Below are positions 18,450 through 31,100 of a DNA stretch of 47,012 nt, in pieces. A program made the translations under genes and the position numbers. How positions within the stretch are numbered: the stretch's first letter is position 1; every line of letters begins with the position of its first letter. A model generated the notes under the pieces. It had not been told where the DNA came from. It was given only the letters and a program-made list of their open reading frames with translations, and made no database searches. The stretch is taken from positions 1 through 47,012 of IMG/VR virus record IMGVR_UViG_3300022752_004901; one strand, 5' to 3'. Source of the DNA: a virus.

Positions 18450-21400
18450 ATGAAGGTTGTAGGACAAACACTGTTTTTAGGAGCTAGTGTTATTAGTTAT
18501 AGTAGCAACATAGGTTGGGGTGGAAACGCAAGTAGTCTTACAGTAGAATTAATAGAAGATATTCAACCTTTTGGTAAAGTTCCTTTTAGAAAATTTTATC
18601 AAAATCAACCAGCGGACTATGGACATCTTCATGACGAGTCGTCAGCTCCTTTACCAGGCGAACCTCAAATATCTCCATTGCCTAGTGGGCATAATGGAAA
18701 TAGAAGTTTAGGTCAAGATTTTTATAATATTTCACACTATAATAGTAGTTTATCTTATTCGCCTAATCATTACTATGAATGCTCTGGTGACGATTGTTAT
18801 GTGGATGAATTAGGAAATCCTTATAATCCTAACAGAACTAAACAGGATGGCACTCCCGATCCGCCAAAAGAAAGAAATATTCCTGGTAAAATATATTATG
18901 AATGGATAAATAATAGATTTATTTCCAAATATTGGATGCATGGAGATCCAGGATTCTTTGCAACAGGCACCAAAGTACAGCCAGGCGGATTCATATCTTT
19001 AAGTGCTGGCCATAATGGACAACCTTTTAATACTCCTGGTGCCAATGGTTTATGGACTTATGATATTATTAATACTCCGGTATATTTTAAATTTGATAAT
19101 TTTGAATTTATAGGATTAGTTAAAAACTGGGAAAGAAATAACAGGCCAGGAGGAATAACATATAGTGTTACAATAGAAGGTTTTGAAAATTTATTAGATA
19201 ACTGTTGGATAATATTGGATCCTTATGGAGGATCTATCTTTGGGGCGCAGGGAGCTGGTAAAGGAACTCCAGTTAATGATATTAATTTAAATAATTTTAA
19301 TTATAATGGATTATTAAGTCAAGGAAATATTCCAAATATTTTTAATGTATATGGATTTTTAGAAAGTTTTGGAATAGACTTTTTTGGTGGATCTAATCGA
19401 AATGATAATGGACTAAGAGCAACAGATGTATTATCTGCGCTAGCAGCCCTGACATCTGCTCATACCAGACTAGAAAGAGATGCTGCTTTTTCTCCATTTG
19501 GACGAATACTAACAAAATCCATGGCAGATATTAATGGTAATATTCAAGATATTAAATCATTTGGTATTATAACACCAACGATAGGAACTAATAGAAATGT
19601 TATAAATAATCCTCCACCACTATATAATAGTTTTAGTCTTGACTTATCAGATATTGGAGGACTTATATCCGATTATAGAATAGATAATTCTTCACAAAGC
19701 ATATCGTCATTATTACAAGAATTAACAACAGCAAATGGAACAGACTATACCATTAAAGTTATACCATCTATAGTCAATAATACTTTATATCAATTTGCAA
19801 TTAAAGTAATGACTGTTGATAGAACCACATATAGATCACCGAATAATATTCGCTCCATCGTTACAAATTTAGAAAATCAGAGATTTTCTATATCTAATAG
19901 TAATTTTGGACAAGATGTTAATCCAAATATAACTCATAAATTTATTATAGGCGGACCTCAACAAAGATTATTACAGGTTAAGAACTATAGACTCCCATAT
20001 GCTCAAACTAATTATGTTTATAATCCTGTTATTAAAAAATTTATTACTTTAAATAGACCATCTAATAAAGCACGAGTTCCTGATGTTATGTCAACACGCC
20101 ATCCATACATTTCAACTTTAAGTTTGGGTCCGTATATAGGAGATAGAATAAATACTAACGACACTGAAAGAGATACTAGATTCACCAGCCTAGATAGTCA
20201 GTGGAAAGATATTGAAGTTAGCGCTATAGGACGAAGTGAAGAAATTATAAAAGGAAATTATAAAAATAGTAATATTTATTTATCTGAGTATAAAAGTTAT
20301 ATTGTTAGAGAAGATGATCTAAATAAGGATGTGCAGCCTAGTCAACCGAATGTACCTTGTGTTCCTAATACTCCAACAATATTTAATAATGAAACACAAT
20401 ATGTTGATACTGATTGCGTGTATTATGTACCAACAACTTGTCCAGTAAGAGACTATGGAGATAACTTATCAAAACCAGATGGATGTCTTAATAATCCTAC
20501 TCAACCTGGAGGTAATCAGGTAACCACAGACCCAACTATGGATGAAATTCCAGATTTTAGCGATGGAGGTTTTGTACCAGTTACTGGTTTTGATGCTCCT
20601 GCTAGTAGATATCTGAATTTACATAATGATTGGATATGTCCATATTTTGGCAGAACTCTAGAAGAGCAATTACCACCAGCTGATGATGCTAATGAATTTA
20701 GAAGTATACGACCAGTACATCTTGATATATGGACAAATCAAATAGTTGTTAGTTTTTATATGCATGAACTACCTCAATTAAATATAGGGGAACCATTACC
20801 TTTATATGATAGTAGTATATTTGATAAAAATCGATCAACTATGGATGTTATGGGCCCTGGAATAGATAGGGGAGAAGTTGGAGCTGGTGCGGGCGGCACA
20901 ACTGCGGGATCAAGCCAGCCACCAAATCCAGCAGAAGAAGGAAATGCTGCCGAAGGATCTTGGCAACCTTTAGGAACAGATCCAAAAAGAAGATATTTTT
21001 ATAATAAACCAGGATTTACTGTTACAGAAAGTGAGATGAGAGCAGCCCAAGTAGGTTTTCCCAGCTATTTGGCATATTGCTTAGGAAAAAGTAAATATAG
21101 TAAACCTGATTTATTTATGATGTTGGTTTCAGCTTATCAACTTAAAGGTGAATTATTCGCTAATGAGGATCTTACAACATATTATAGTATTAATGATAAT
21201 GATATACAAGAGCCTGGATTAAAAAGAGGTGGTGGTGTTGGAGAGAGAAATATAAATCATGAAGGTGTTAATTCAATACCTGGTGATAATATAAAAACAA
21301 ATATGAATATAAACTGGAATTTATATTTAAATCATAATTTTATTAAAGATTTACAAGTAGTTTGTGAATTTATTAAAAGTTTAGCAGATAAATACTATGG

Positions 21401-24400
21401 TAAGCAATATATGGTTAAGCTACCAGATATGATATTGTATAGAGATTCCCAATATGCCAGTATCAGAATACCGGGAGTATATAGTAGCGTAGCAGTGTAT
21501 GCTGGTAGTAATAAGATTTTTGGAAATTATGAATTAGCTGAAGGAGCTTGGGAAGAACCAGGCAACTTTATAGATGATTGTATAATGATTGGTACGAATG
21601 CATCAAAAATTTTTACTGATGATAATAATCTGATAGAGCCAATAGCTGGTTATAATAATAGTTTAAATATAGACGATGTTAGACAAAGGTGGTGTCAATT
21701 AGATGCTCAAGAAAGAATAAAAAGATTATTTGGAGAAGGAGACAATAGTATTGGGCAACAAATGCTTGATAGCCTAAGTGAAGCTGCTAATGAGATTGAT
21801 GATATTATAGATAATTTAGATCAGTCAGATGCTGAACTAGGTAGTGTTCCCCAAATACAAGCCGAAAACAGAATACGAACAATATTAAATGATATAGTAA
21901 AAAAACATAATAGAGAATTAGAAGCTCAGAAACAAATTAGAGAATTTGGAACAACTATTAACTGTATTAGCGGTTTAGATAGAGCTAGAATACAGATTAT
22001 TTGGAATAATATGTGGGCCAGTATTAATAAAAGTATTCAGGAATATTTAGAAGATCCAACTGTTACAGGATTGGGGGACTTAGCTGATCAGTGGCCATCA
22101 ATCATCGACCAGGCTCAACAGTCGATACTGAATATGTCTTTACTTACTTTTGGTGTTCATTCGCTGGATATATCTAATTTAGGCGGAGGGTCCGATGCTG
22201 ATTATATTATTGTTCCAGTATCGTCCAAAAAAGAGCCATTTGGACGACAATCACCAAGATCATCTAAATTATTTATAAAAGCTAATAGAGATAAAATTAT
22301 TTACGGAAATATTATTAATCTTACTGATCCTAGAGCGATCATGACTGTTGATAAACTAGAGGTCTTTGATAGTAGTTTAGCATATGTAAAAGATCCCGGT
22401 TTATCTATTATTGCAAATATAGCTATTGAAGATAGTAGTATCTATATACATGTAAAAAATAGACTTAATGAACTTAGAGAAAATAGAAACGAGGCATTAG
22501 AAAGTGGAGATAATCAACGTGCTGAACAAATATTAGACGATATGCGTGTTTTAAAAACAGAAGTAGATTATATTAGATATTTAAAACAATATATTGTGCC
22601 AGAAATAGATCCTAGGTATTTAGTAACCACAGGATCAAAAGCTAATCCTAGTGTTGATCATGCGAGAATGGCCCCAAGAGCTGCCCATCCTTACTTTTTT
22701 GCCATACCCTTAAAAAGTAATCAATTTTGCTATGGTCCTTGGACAAATTATGCTGATAATTTTATTGCGCAGCCATATATCAATAATTTAATTCATAATG
22801 CTAAAGTAGAATACGATGAAAATTTAGTGCCATGGAAATATGGTTCAGTCAGTGCCTTGGATCGTGCTGTTGGATATAGACTAAATGCTGATGTTAATTA
22901 TCAAACAATTTTAGAGAAAGGATCTGTATCAATTTTAGGCCCACCAATATTTGGTTTAGGAGGAATCTTTTTTGATAATCCAAACTCTACTTTACCAGCA
23001 GGACAATATAGATTTGATAATGAAAACTATAGAACTAGATATGTCCCAAATACTTTTTTTGATACTAAAAGAAATGGATATAGAGAAATAACTTATGATT
23101 GTTTAAGAATAGATCATAGAGGAGTATCCTTTAATGGTCCATTAATATCTAATATCAGCATACAAGTAGGTGTTGATGGTGTTACTACAACATATCAGTT
23201 TCAAACATATAATCCCAGAACAGGTCTATATAGTAAAACATATGCTGATGCTATTAGAGAAGCAAATAACGATACTAATAAATTACAAAAAGCCATAGCT
23301 AATATACAAAATAATCTTACATCAAAAATCGAAACACAAAGACTAAAAATCTTAAAAGAAGCGAGAACTGGTAGGGCTCCGTTTGGTATCGATAAATTTA
23401 AGACAGACTTATATGGAGAAAGTCCAATAGAGATTTTTGTTGGACAAAATACTAGTAGTTTAAAGAATCCAGTTTGGTGGACAAATATTAATACTAATTT
23501 GATTAAAGATGCTGGAGACAATCCTTTGCCAATTGGAAACACTATTGAAGATCGAAAGCGATTTTTAAGTCAAAAAAGAATGTATTCATGGGTCGGTGCC
23601 GTAATGGGAAAGGAGGTAGGAGCTGAATTATTACAACAATATAATACTAAAGCGGCTATGAGTTTGGATGGACTAATGTCCCCAGTGTCTTTTTATCCAA
23701 CACAAGGAAATAGAACGTTTAATATTAGTACATATGTAGGTGGTAGTGGCGTTCCAGTAGGAGGAGGTAATACAGATACAACATGCCCGTATTGCTATAA
23801 TAAAAGATATGTGACAATACCTTATATTGACTATCATACTAATGCTGGAGAATCATTAACAACTACATTTTATGATAATAAAACACCAGCAGATATACAA
23901 ATTCCCTGCCCTGTTTGTAGTAGAGCAAAGATATATATTAAGAAAAATGATAAATTTCCAGATAGCGAAACAGGATTACCGGATATTAATTTATATAGTT
24001 TAAATCCAATAGTTGTTTCGTCTGGAGAATTTAGAAATCCATACGCTTCTGGTATTGATCGATGTAGACATTCTATCGGAGCTATTAGTAGAGGAGAATA
24101 CAATCCTACCGAAGAAAGTTTTTATATAAATACCAATATTAACACTTATAGAAATGGACATAATCCTGATTTTTCTAGATTTGATACTAAAGTCAAAGAA
24201 CTAGAAAATATTAATGTGTTGCTCAATCAAAGATTTTTAGCTTTGAGAGGCCCATTAATGATGCATGGTTGGGGATTCGACACCGATGGATATCCTATAC
24301 CAAATGCTTATGATATGCCATATAGCATAGACGATAAAGGAAGACAGTTGAGATTTCAGCTTGTTTCCGATACTGGAAATAATAAGTTTGGTTCGAATAA

Positions 24401-25190
24401 TTTAGAAATATTTGGTAAATACGAAGTATCAACCGGAGACACTGCTCCATTAGGAGATATAATTACAACAAGATACGAATGGAAAGGCACCGGAAATGGT
24501 ATAAATACTGGAAATGGAAAATGGACCAAAAAAAATAAACCATCTAAAAAATTCTATCTTAATTGGGCAGAAAGGCCTGATCTTTGGCCTGTTGGTCCAA
24601 TCGATGTTAGATGGGATAATGAGAGAAGAGTATGGGATGCTAGTGGCGGAGGCTGCAAAGAAGAGATTTTGCCGCCATTTATAGTAACTAATAGAACAGA
24701 CATATCAACACTACAAGAATTTTTAGAAAATAAAACAGAAAATAAATGTCCATATAGAAATATTTATGTTACATTGGAAAGCGACATGATTAAAGAAGAC
24801 GATTATGATAGTACATATTCTACAAGAGCTTTTATTGATGATATAGAATATAATAAAGAACCTGTGCAAAATGGATATAGAAGATTAGTATATGTTATAG
24901 ATAAAACGGGCTATACCGCACCAAGAGGAACCAAGCTATTGTGCAGATACGACAGATTTAGTGGTTTTTATGAGCCTATAGGGAAACCGTCTGTGACAGC
25001 AATAGGAACAATAGGAACAGGTAATCAAGCAAGAATAGAAGCACATTATGTATCTGGAAGAAGAGCTGGACAAGCACCAGTTTTTGTTATATCTTATTCC
25101 AATCCATTAGGACTATCAGCATCTGTTGGGACCAAAGGAATTTTTATTTTTATCAATGGAAAATGGACACTTTCGTCTGCTAGACCATGA
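18450..25190 (+). CDS. Giant tail/baseplate-hub-like protein, 2246 residues
   Basis: The start (MKVVGQTLFLGASVISYSSN, then SSLTVELIED) is followed near residues 205-260 by PVYFKFDNFEFIGLVKNW and YSVTIEGFENLLDNCW. This arrangement resembles hub-type tail proteins of uncultured tailed phages. Residues about 1100-1170 are predominantly helical and acidic (LSEAANEIDDIIDNLDQ). Near residues 1775-1822 lie CPYC and, about 44 residues later, CPVC, a likely zinc ribbon or knuckle. The gene overlaps the next start by ATGA. Functional assignment to hub or baseplate is inference from position and the N-terminal pattern. Its size is far above that of usual hub proteins. Confidence 0.45.
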   Translation: MKVVGQTLFLGASVISYSSNIGWGGNASSLTVELIEDIQPFGKVPFRKFYQNQPADYGHLHDESSAPLPGEPQISPLPSGHNGNRSLGQDFYNISHYNSSLSYSPNHYYECSGDDCYVDELGNPYNPNRTKQDGTPDPPKERNIPGKIYYEWINNRFISKYWMHGDPGFFATGTKVQPGGFISLSAGHNGQPFNTPGANGLWTYDIINTPVYFKFDNFEFIGLVKNWERNNRPGGITYSVTIEGFENLLDNCWIILDPYGGSIFGAQGAGKGTPVNDINLNNFNYNGLLSQGNIPNIFNVYGFLESFGIDFFGGSNRNDNGLRATDVLSALAALTSAHTRLERDAAFSPFGRILTKSMADINGNIQDIKSFGIITPTIGTNRNVINNPPPLYNSFSLDLSDIGGLISDYRIDNSSQSISSLLQELTTANGTDYTIKVIPSIVNNTLYQFAIKVMTVDRTTYRSPNNIRSIVTNLENQRFSISNSNFGQDVNPNITHKFIIGGPQQRLLQVKNYRLPYAQTNYVYNPVIKKFITLNRPSNKARVPDVMSTRHPYISTLSLGPYIGDRINTNDTERDTRFTSLDSQWKDIEVSAIGRSEEIIKGNYKNSNIYLSEYKSYIVREDDLNKDVQPSQPNVPCVPNTPTIFNNETQYVDTDCVYYVPTTCPVRDYGDNLSKPDGCLNNPTQPGGNQVTTDPTMDEIPDFSDGGFVPVTGFDAPASRYLNLHNDWICPYFGRTLEEQLPPADDANEFRSIRPVHLDIWTNQIVVSFYMHELPQLNIGEPLPLYDSSIFDKNRSTMDVMGPGIDRGEVGAGAGGTTAGSSQPPNPAEEGNAAEGSWQPLGTDPKRRYFYNKPGFTVTESEMRAAQVGFPSYLAYCLGKSKYSKPDLFMMLVSAYQLKGELFANEDLTTYYSINDNDIQEPGLKRGGGVGERNINHEGVNSIPGDNIKTNMNINWNLYLNHNFIKDLQVVCEFIKSLADKYYGKQYMVKLPDMILYRDSQYASIRIPGVYSSVAVYAGSNKIFGNYELAEGAWEEPGNFIDDCIMIGTNASKIFTDDNNLIEPIAGYNNSLNIDDVRQRWCQLDAQERIKRLFGEGDNSIGQQMLDSLSEAANEIDDIIDNLDQSDAELGSVPQIQAENRIRTILNDIVKKHNRELEAQKQIREFGTTINCISGLDRARIQIIWNNMWASINKSIQEYLEDPTVTGLGDLADQWPSIIDQAQQSILNMSLLTFGVHSLDISNLGGGSDADYIIVPVSSKKEPFGRQSPRSSKLFIKANRDKIIYGNIINLTDPRAIMTVDKLEVFDSSLAYVKDPGLSIIANIAIEDSSIYIHVKNRLNELRENRNEALESGDNQRAEQILDDMRVLKTEVDYIRYLKQYIVPEIDPRYLVTTGSKANPSVDHARMAPRAAHPYFFAIPLKSNQFCYGPWTNYADNFIAQPYINNLIHNAKVEYDENLVPWKYGSVSALDRAVGYRLNADVNYQTILEKGSVSILGPPIFGLGGIFFDNPNSTLPAGQYRFDNENYRTRYVPNTFFDTKRNGYREITYDCLRIDHRGVSFNGPLISNISIQVGVDGVTTTYQFQTYNPRTGLYSKTYADAIREANNDTNKLQKAIANIQNNLTSKIETQRLKILKEARTGRAPFGIDKFKTDLYGESPIEIFVGQNTSSLKNPVWWTNINTNLIKDAGDNPLPIGNTIEDRKRFLSQKRMYSWVGAVMGKEVGAELLQQYNTKAAMSLDGLMSPVSFYPTQGNRTFNISTYVGGSGVPVGGGNTDTTCPYCYNKRYVTIPYIDYHTNAGESLTTTFYDNKTPADIQIPCPVCSRAKIYIKKNDKFPDSETGLPDINLYSLNPIVVSSGEFRNPYASGIDRCRHSIGAISRGEYNPTEESFYINTNINTYRNGHNPDFSRFDTKVKELENINVLLNQRFLALRGPLMMHGWGFDTDGYPIPNAYDMPYSIDDKGRQLRFQLVSDTGNNKFGSNNLEIFGKYEVSTGDTAPLGDIITTRYEWKGTGNGINTGNGKWTKKNKPSKKFYLNWAERPDLWPVGPIDVRWDNERRVWDASGGGCKEEILPPFIVTNRTDISTLQEFLENKTENKCPYRNIYVTLESDMIKEDDYDSTYSTRAFIDDIEYNKEPVQNGYRRLVYVIDKTGYTAPRGTKLLCRYDRFSGFYEPIGKPSVTAIGTIGTGNQARIEAHYVSGRRAGQAPVFVISYSNPLGLSASVGTKGIFIFINGKWTLSSARP

Positions 25191-28100
25191 ATAACTGTAT
25201 AGTTTATAACAAAAGTTTTTTAGAGGACATGATCGATTTCGAATCATCCGTTAAGGATGCTATATTAAATTTTAATGCTATATCTTCGTTGATTACAAAT
25301 ACAACACATGAAGATAATATTTGGACACCACTATTTATTAATATTGACAATAGTAGAGAATATTGTGCCTATAAACTACTATCTGATTTAGGATATATTT
25401 CTGGATACAATAATAGTTATAACTTTTTAGGAATTCAAGATTTTTTGTCTTTAAAAAATCCAAGATTTAATTTTTGGAATGTTGAAAATGGAGAGATGGT
25501 GGCTGACTGGGTATTAAATAATCCATTATCATCGCATTTTCCTGTGAAAGGTTTGTTGTTGTGGTTTAAAAAATTGCCAACGCCGCTATCCAGTCCGTCG
25601 CCTATAGACACTTTTCCAAATAATAGTAGATTATTATTTAATGGTAGAATTTTTATTAAAATAGATAACGAAACATTATATGAGCTTGGAGATAATACTA
25701 AAATATCTCATAGATTTACCAGTAATACTATTGCTTTTAATTATAGTGATAATAATCCTTATAATAATTTTGTTAAAATAAATACTTTGGGTGGTGGAAC
25801 CACTCCATTATTTACCATAACTAATAATCATAGTGCAGAAAATAGATCTTTTCAAACAACATCTACTGTTTACCAAGAATCCGATATTATCATCAATGGT
25901 AGTAAATATTTATTATGGGTACCAAATGGAGATGTATATAGTTATTATACAAATTTAGATGAAAGTAGAAGAAATTTAGAACCAAAAGCATTTTGCCCAT
26001 CATCTCTTTATCAAGTCTATAATGCTTGTTATCATAGAATAACATTAGATAATGCGAAAGATTTTGAAAAAAGACAGCTTAATATCGCTAGATGCTATAA
26101 AAATTTAGCCAAATATTTAGCCACAAGTCCATATATAGATGAGTTTTCTATTAGTAGACTATCAAATAAAAAAATTAGAGACATTAGCAATAACTATATA
26201 CTAGATACTAATCTGCAAAATGCATTAATTAAAACAGTGCAGTATTTAGAATCAAAAAGTTTAATAGACGATATAAAAAATACTTTAAATACTAATATAA
26301 TCTTTAATTTACATGATCTAAAATTAAAAATAATACAAAAATATGGATTAAAATTACAATTATCTAATAATAGCGCGATATATAGCACACAGCCATTGAG
26401 ACATGGCGCTAATATTGTTGTGAATCAAGTAGGAGCCTATCTGGTAGATAAAAATATTAAGAATACCCATGTTGTTGCTAATCAAAATATTAAGATTGGT
26501 GGCTTAACTGTTGGGACAAATTTTAATGAAGAAGAATCTAAGGTATCTTTTATTGGTCCTCCATTGCCACAAACAGATGTTGGGCTGGGGCAAGATGGAG
26601 GAGGTTACGCTCGGCCAAGACCATTATATGCTATGAATGCATATATGCCAAAGATAAAAAATAGTAGAAAAAATAAAATCAATCTTGTAATGGAAAAAAC
26701 CTGTAATATTCCTAATCATCCAGAAAATATTAATCCTTCATCAGAAAATAGTCCTTTTAATGTTTTATTTAAGTTTAATAGATCTATTAAATTTTTTACA
26801 GAGCTGATAAAGTTTAATGTTGTTACAGACGATTTCGAGTTAGATACATATAGATACGCAGAGGATCCTTTTGTTCCATCGGAAATTATTGCAAAAGACT
26901 ATATTCAATGCAGATGGGAGCAGGTTAGCGGACCACCCATATTTTTTATTGATCATATAAAAATGTATATTTCTCCCAATAGTGGCCCAGCAATAGTGGT
27001 TTCGAATGGAAGATTTACAGACTTATCGGGATATGATATATCTACTGATGTTTTTATTGGATCAACAGAGGCATATGTTTGGCCTAGCCAATCTGGTAGA
27101 TATCAAATAAAATGCACTATAAAAACACCATATGGTACCTTTGTAAAGATTAAAACCTTTTATGTTACAGCTCCTGTGATTGCAGATTGGCGAGCTGCTG
27201 GAACCAATGAAAATGCAATACCGCCAGATCCAGACCCAGAAGAAATATTTGTTCCAGAACCATCGGACGAATTTTATATTAAACAAAAAGAGAGCCTGCC
27301 TATTTATCTTAATCAAGATAATTTAAGGATTATAGTGCCAAAATTTAATAAAATTGCTTTGAATGCAAATGGACTATGTTGGCCAGTAGATACTAATTTG
27401 TATATCAAAAAAATTAAGCAAAGACCTCAACTATTGGTTAATTTACCAATGTTCCAATTCATGTTTGATAATAAAGGATCATCTGATCCAAGCACATTAA
27501 TATTGGAATATAGTTTAAATAATACAAAATATAGATTAGATAAAATAATATTAGAAAATACCAGAATTAATAATGATCCTAAGTGTGCTGATTGTTTTAG
27601 TTTCTATTTACCACAATTATATAGTAATGGAAATGTTTGGAATAGGATCAAAGGCGGTGCTGGAGGAACAGAAGTCGCTTTCTCTCTTGTGGGTATTAGT
27701 AAAGCAGATGGTCTAGAACAAATATTTCGTTATTATACTCTTCCTCCAATATCTACAGATTATAGTCCACCAATTAAATCTTATGGTGGTTATGATCAAA
27801 ATATAATTAATACTCTAGATATTTCTACGATTCCAGATCATATAGGTCCAGAACAAACTTTTCCGGCTATTACGGGCAGACCCTTATATTATTCTGCCGA
27901 TAAGCCTGGAGAAGAAGCCCCTTTTGGTAAAAAGAAATATTGTTTCGAGGACTATTTACCAGAATCAACTTCTAGTTATCTATCTTTCAACAAAGGGGTT
28001 TTTCATCCTCAAAGCGGATGGATTCCACACGATAGTATCCACTATAACAATGTTAGAAATACATCTAGCGTGTTAAAATTTAATCCTGGCGCAAGAGACT

Positions 28101-31100
28101 CATTTAGTTTTACCGGCCCAAGCATTACAAACTTGAATAATGAAGGATATATTGTAGAAAATGATATTGTGTATATATTACCTAAAATATGTAAGTCTAC
28201 AATTAATTTAGGCGTAATTCCTGATGCTCAATTTTTACCATATACCCAGCCATGCAATATAAATATAACACCATGCAGACCTGATGTGCCACCAGAATGG
28301 GAATGGCTGAATCAACTACATAGAGACACTACAGATCAATATCCAAATAATACACCTGGCATAAATGATGCTCATGGATATAGAATATTGGGAGGAGGAG
28401 TACCCAAAAGAATAGAAAGAAGAATTAATTCTAATTCAAATCCGGTTATGGATGAATTCAATTTTACTAGTGATACTATGAATAATAGTTTTAATTATCT
28501 TTTTACTCAATCCGGACCAGCATATCCAATTAGTCCCATTCCTAATGAGGTTAATAACTTTTTTAGGACTCTAACAACCCCGAGAGATAATATAGATCCA
28601 GAAACAGGAGATATTTCCTCTGGTCTGCCTCAACCAAATTGTTTAAAACCAGACGGATCAAAATCAGAAGGAGGTTATTACAAAGGAGTCCCTGATCCTA
28701 CTGGAGAATGGAAAGGTATAAGAAATCCAAGAGTATTAGATTTTACTATTCAAGATCTTGAAGTAAAATTAAATTTTTTAAATTATGTTAATACAAAAGA
28801 TATAGCCATATCATTAGCTTTAAGTCCGTGTACAGATGAGTATGCTAGAATATGTGATGCTAAGTGTAAGGATCCTCCTCGTTTTCCTCTAGAGTCTGCT
28901 ATAAAACCTGAAGCAAATACTTTTATTGATCAAACAGTAGGAACTACTGTGGATGGCCCTTATAGGCTATTGGGTAATGGATATACTAAATTTAATAATT
29001 GGAGACCAAGGGCTGGTGATGGTAATGTAAATTTTAAAAACAGTTTATCTTTTATTCCATTAGGTAATGATGATTTTGACGATTATCTTCGTATACTAAC
29101 CATAATGAATACGGTCTATGATCCTGTTAAAATAGAAAATGAAGCTTTTGAAGATGTACTAAAACCACAAGTGTTATATTTGTTAAATCAAGAATATATT
29201 CAAAATCATAGTATGAATTTAAGCTTAACTTTTTCGGATAATGCAAATAAATACAGTGTTCTGTATGACAAGAGCTTTGCAACAAAAGGGTCTGGTGTTG
29301 GCTCGATATCTCAAAGCAGTCTTCGATATGGCGCTGGCAATGCAGTATTCGACGAAATAGATATAGATAATCAAACCGCTCCGCCATATAATAATCAATA
29401 TATTATTGGTAATAATGATAGTATTAAACCAACAACAAGCTCGATATATTATTCGGATCGTCAGGCTGCTATTTATCAAAATATTATGACTACTAATAAA
29501 ATAAATATAGTCAATAATAGCTTTGCAAAATATAGGGCTAAGCCATTATTTCATAATTCTTCTTGCATAGGAGTAAACGTACCGGTTGGTAGACCTAGAT
29601 ACGATAGTCAAACTTCTTTTTCTTTGAACATAACGGTATATGACGAATCTGACGATATGTTTCCGTTAAACAATAATGTCAGCTCTATGATGTTTACGAA
29701 CGCCTATGACTTTGCTGGAAAAATTAATACTAGTCAATTTGATAACGCTCTATGTAGCTGGGATCTGTTATTACATGTAAATGATGTCATTAAACCAACA
29801 ATGCCTAATTTAAGCTCGTGTCATACCTACGGAAATAATGAAGCATTAGCATTAATAGATTATTCTAATAAACCTAAATATGCTGGCTATAGTTTTATAG
29901 CAAATCTTAAGAATCATAAACATCTTTTACCATTTAGTAATATTAATGCTCCTAATATATTTTTTTATGACTATAGTCTATGCCAATCCGCTAAACTAGA
30001 TCAATTAGGATCTCCGACGCCGGGCTATCTTGTTGATTTTCCAACAAATGCAATTTTAAATATAATGACAATTATAGCAGGAATGGCTGGCATGAGCGGA
30101 GCCGGTCTGGTCGGAATAGGTGCCGGAATAGCTGGATCAGGCCCAGGTTTGGATAGTGCATATGGGGCTCTTGTCGCATATTTTAGTAGTATTAGAGCAG
30201 CTGAATATCAACAAGATATTTCGCATGATATTTTTCATCAAGACTATAGTAGATATCCTTTTGGTAGTCCAGAAAAAATATTAATTAATTTTAGTAAAGA
30301 TGGCGTATTCTGGTATAAAGCAGAGGCTTCGATATTTAAATATATCAATACTCCTGTTTTATCTCAAAAACAATATACATATATTAAATTAAATAAAAAT
30401 TCATTTCCTATATTATCTAGATTTACATTTGATTTTGTAACAGATATTAGGGATTTGATAGACGATAAGTATATTAAGTCGTTATCGTTACCTTGTAGCA
30501 GCGCAGTCTCTTTGGTTGGTCCGATAACATATAATAATACGTCTTATAACTCATATGATCTGGTAGATGTTTCTTTTTCGATAGACGATGAATCTAACGC
30601 TACGGAATCATGCCAGAATGGAATCTATTCTGTTACAGATAATCAGTGGACCTTATTGACAGGCAATCCATTGTTAATAAATAGTAATCTAGATTATATT
30701 TCTGATAACAATATTCTTTTTAATAATCAAGATATTTATCGTACAAATAATATTTTTTCAAATTTTACTGTCAATGCAACAGGTAACCAAATAATTATTT
30801 TAAATGGTAAAATACCCTATGAAATATTTTCTCTTAATGATAATGTAGATGTAAGTGGTAATAATCTGGAACCAGATCCTATCATAGAAGAACCAATCGG
30901 TCCGGAAACTACGCCAGGATTACCAACAGAAGACAATACTCCGCAACCTATTTTACAACGAGCTACCGGGCCAACATATACTAGAAAAGTTATAGCAAAA
31001 GCTCTAATCTATAAAGACTACAAACCATATAGCGTATTAAAAATGGATAGGTCAATGCTTGGAGTCGATTTTATAAGTCCGCAAGATAATGTTGTTGTTG

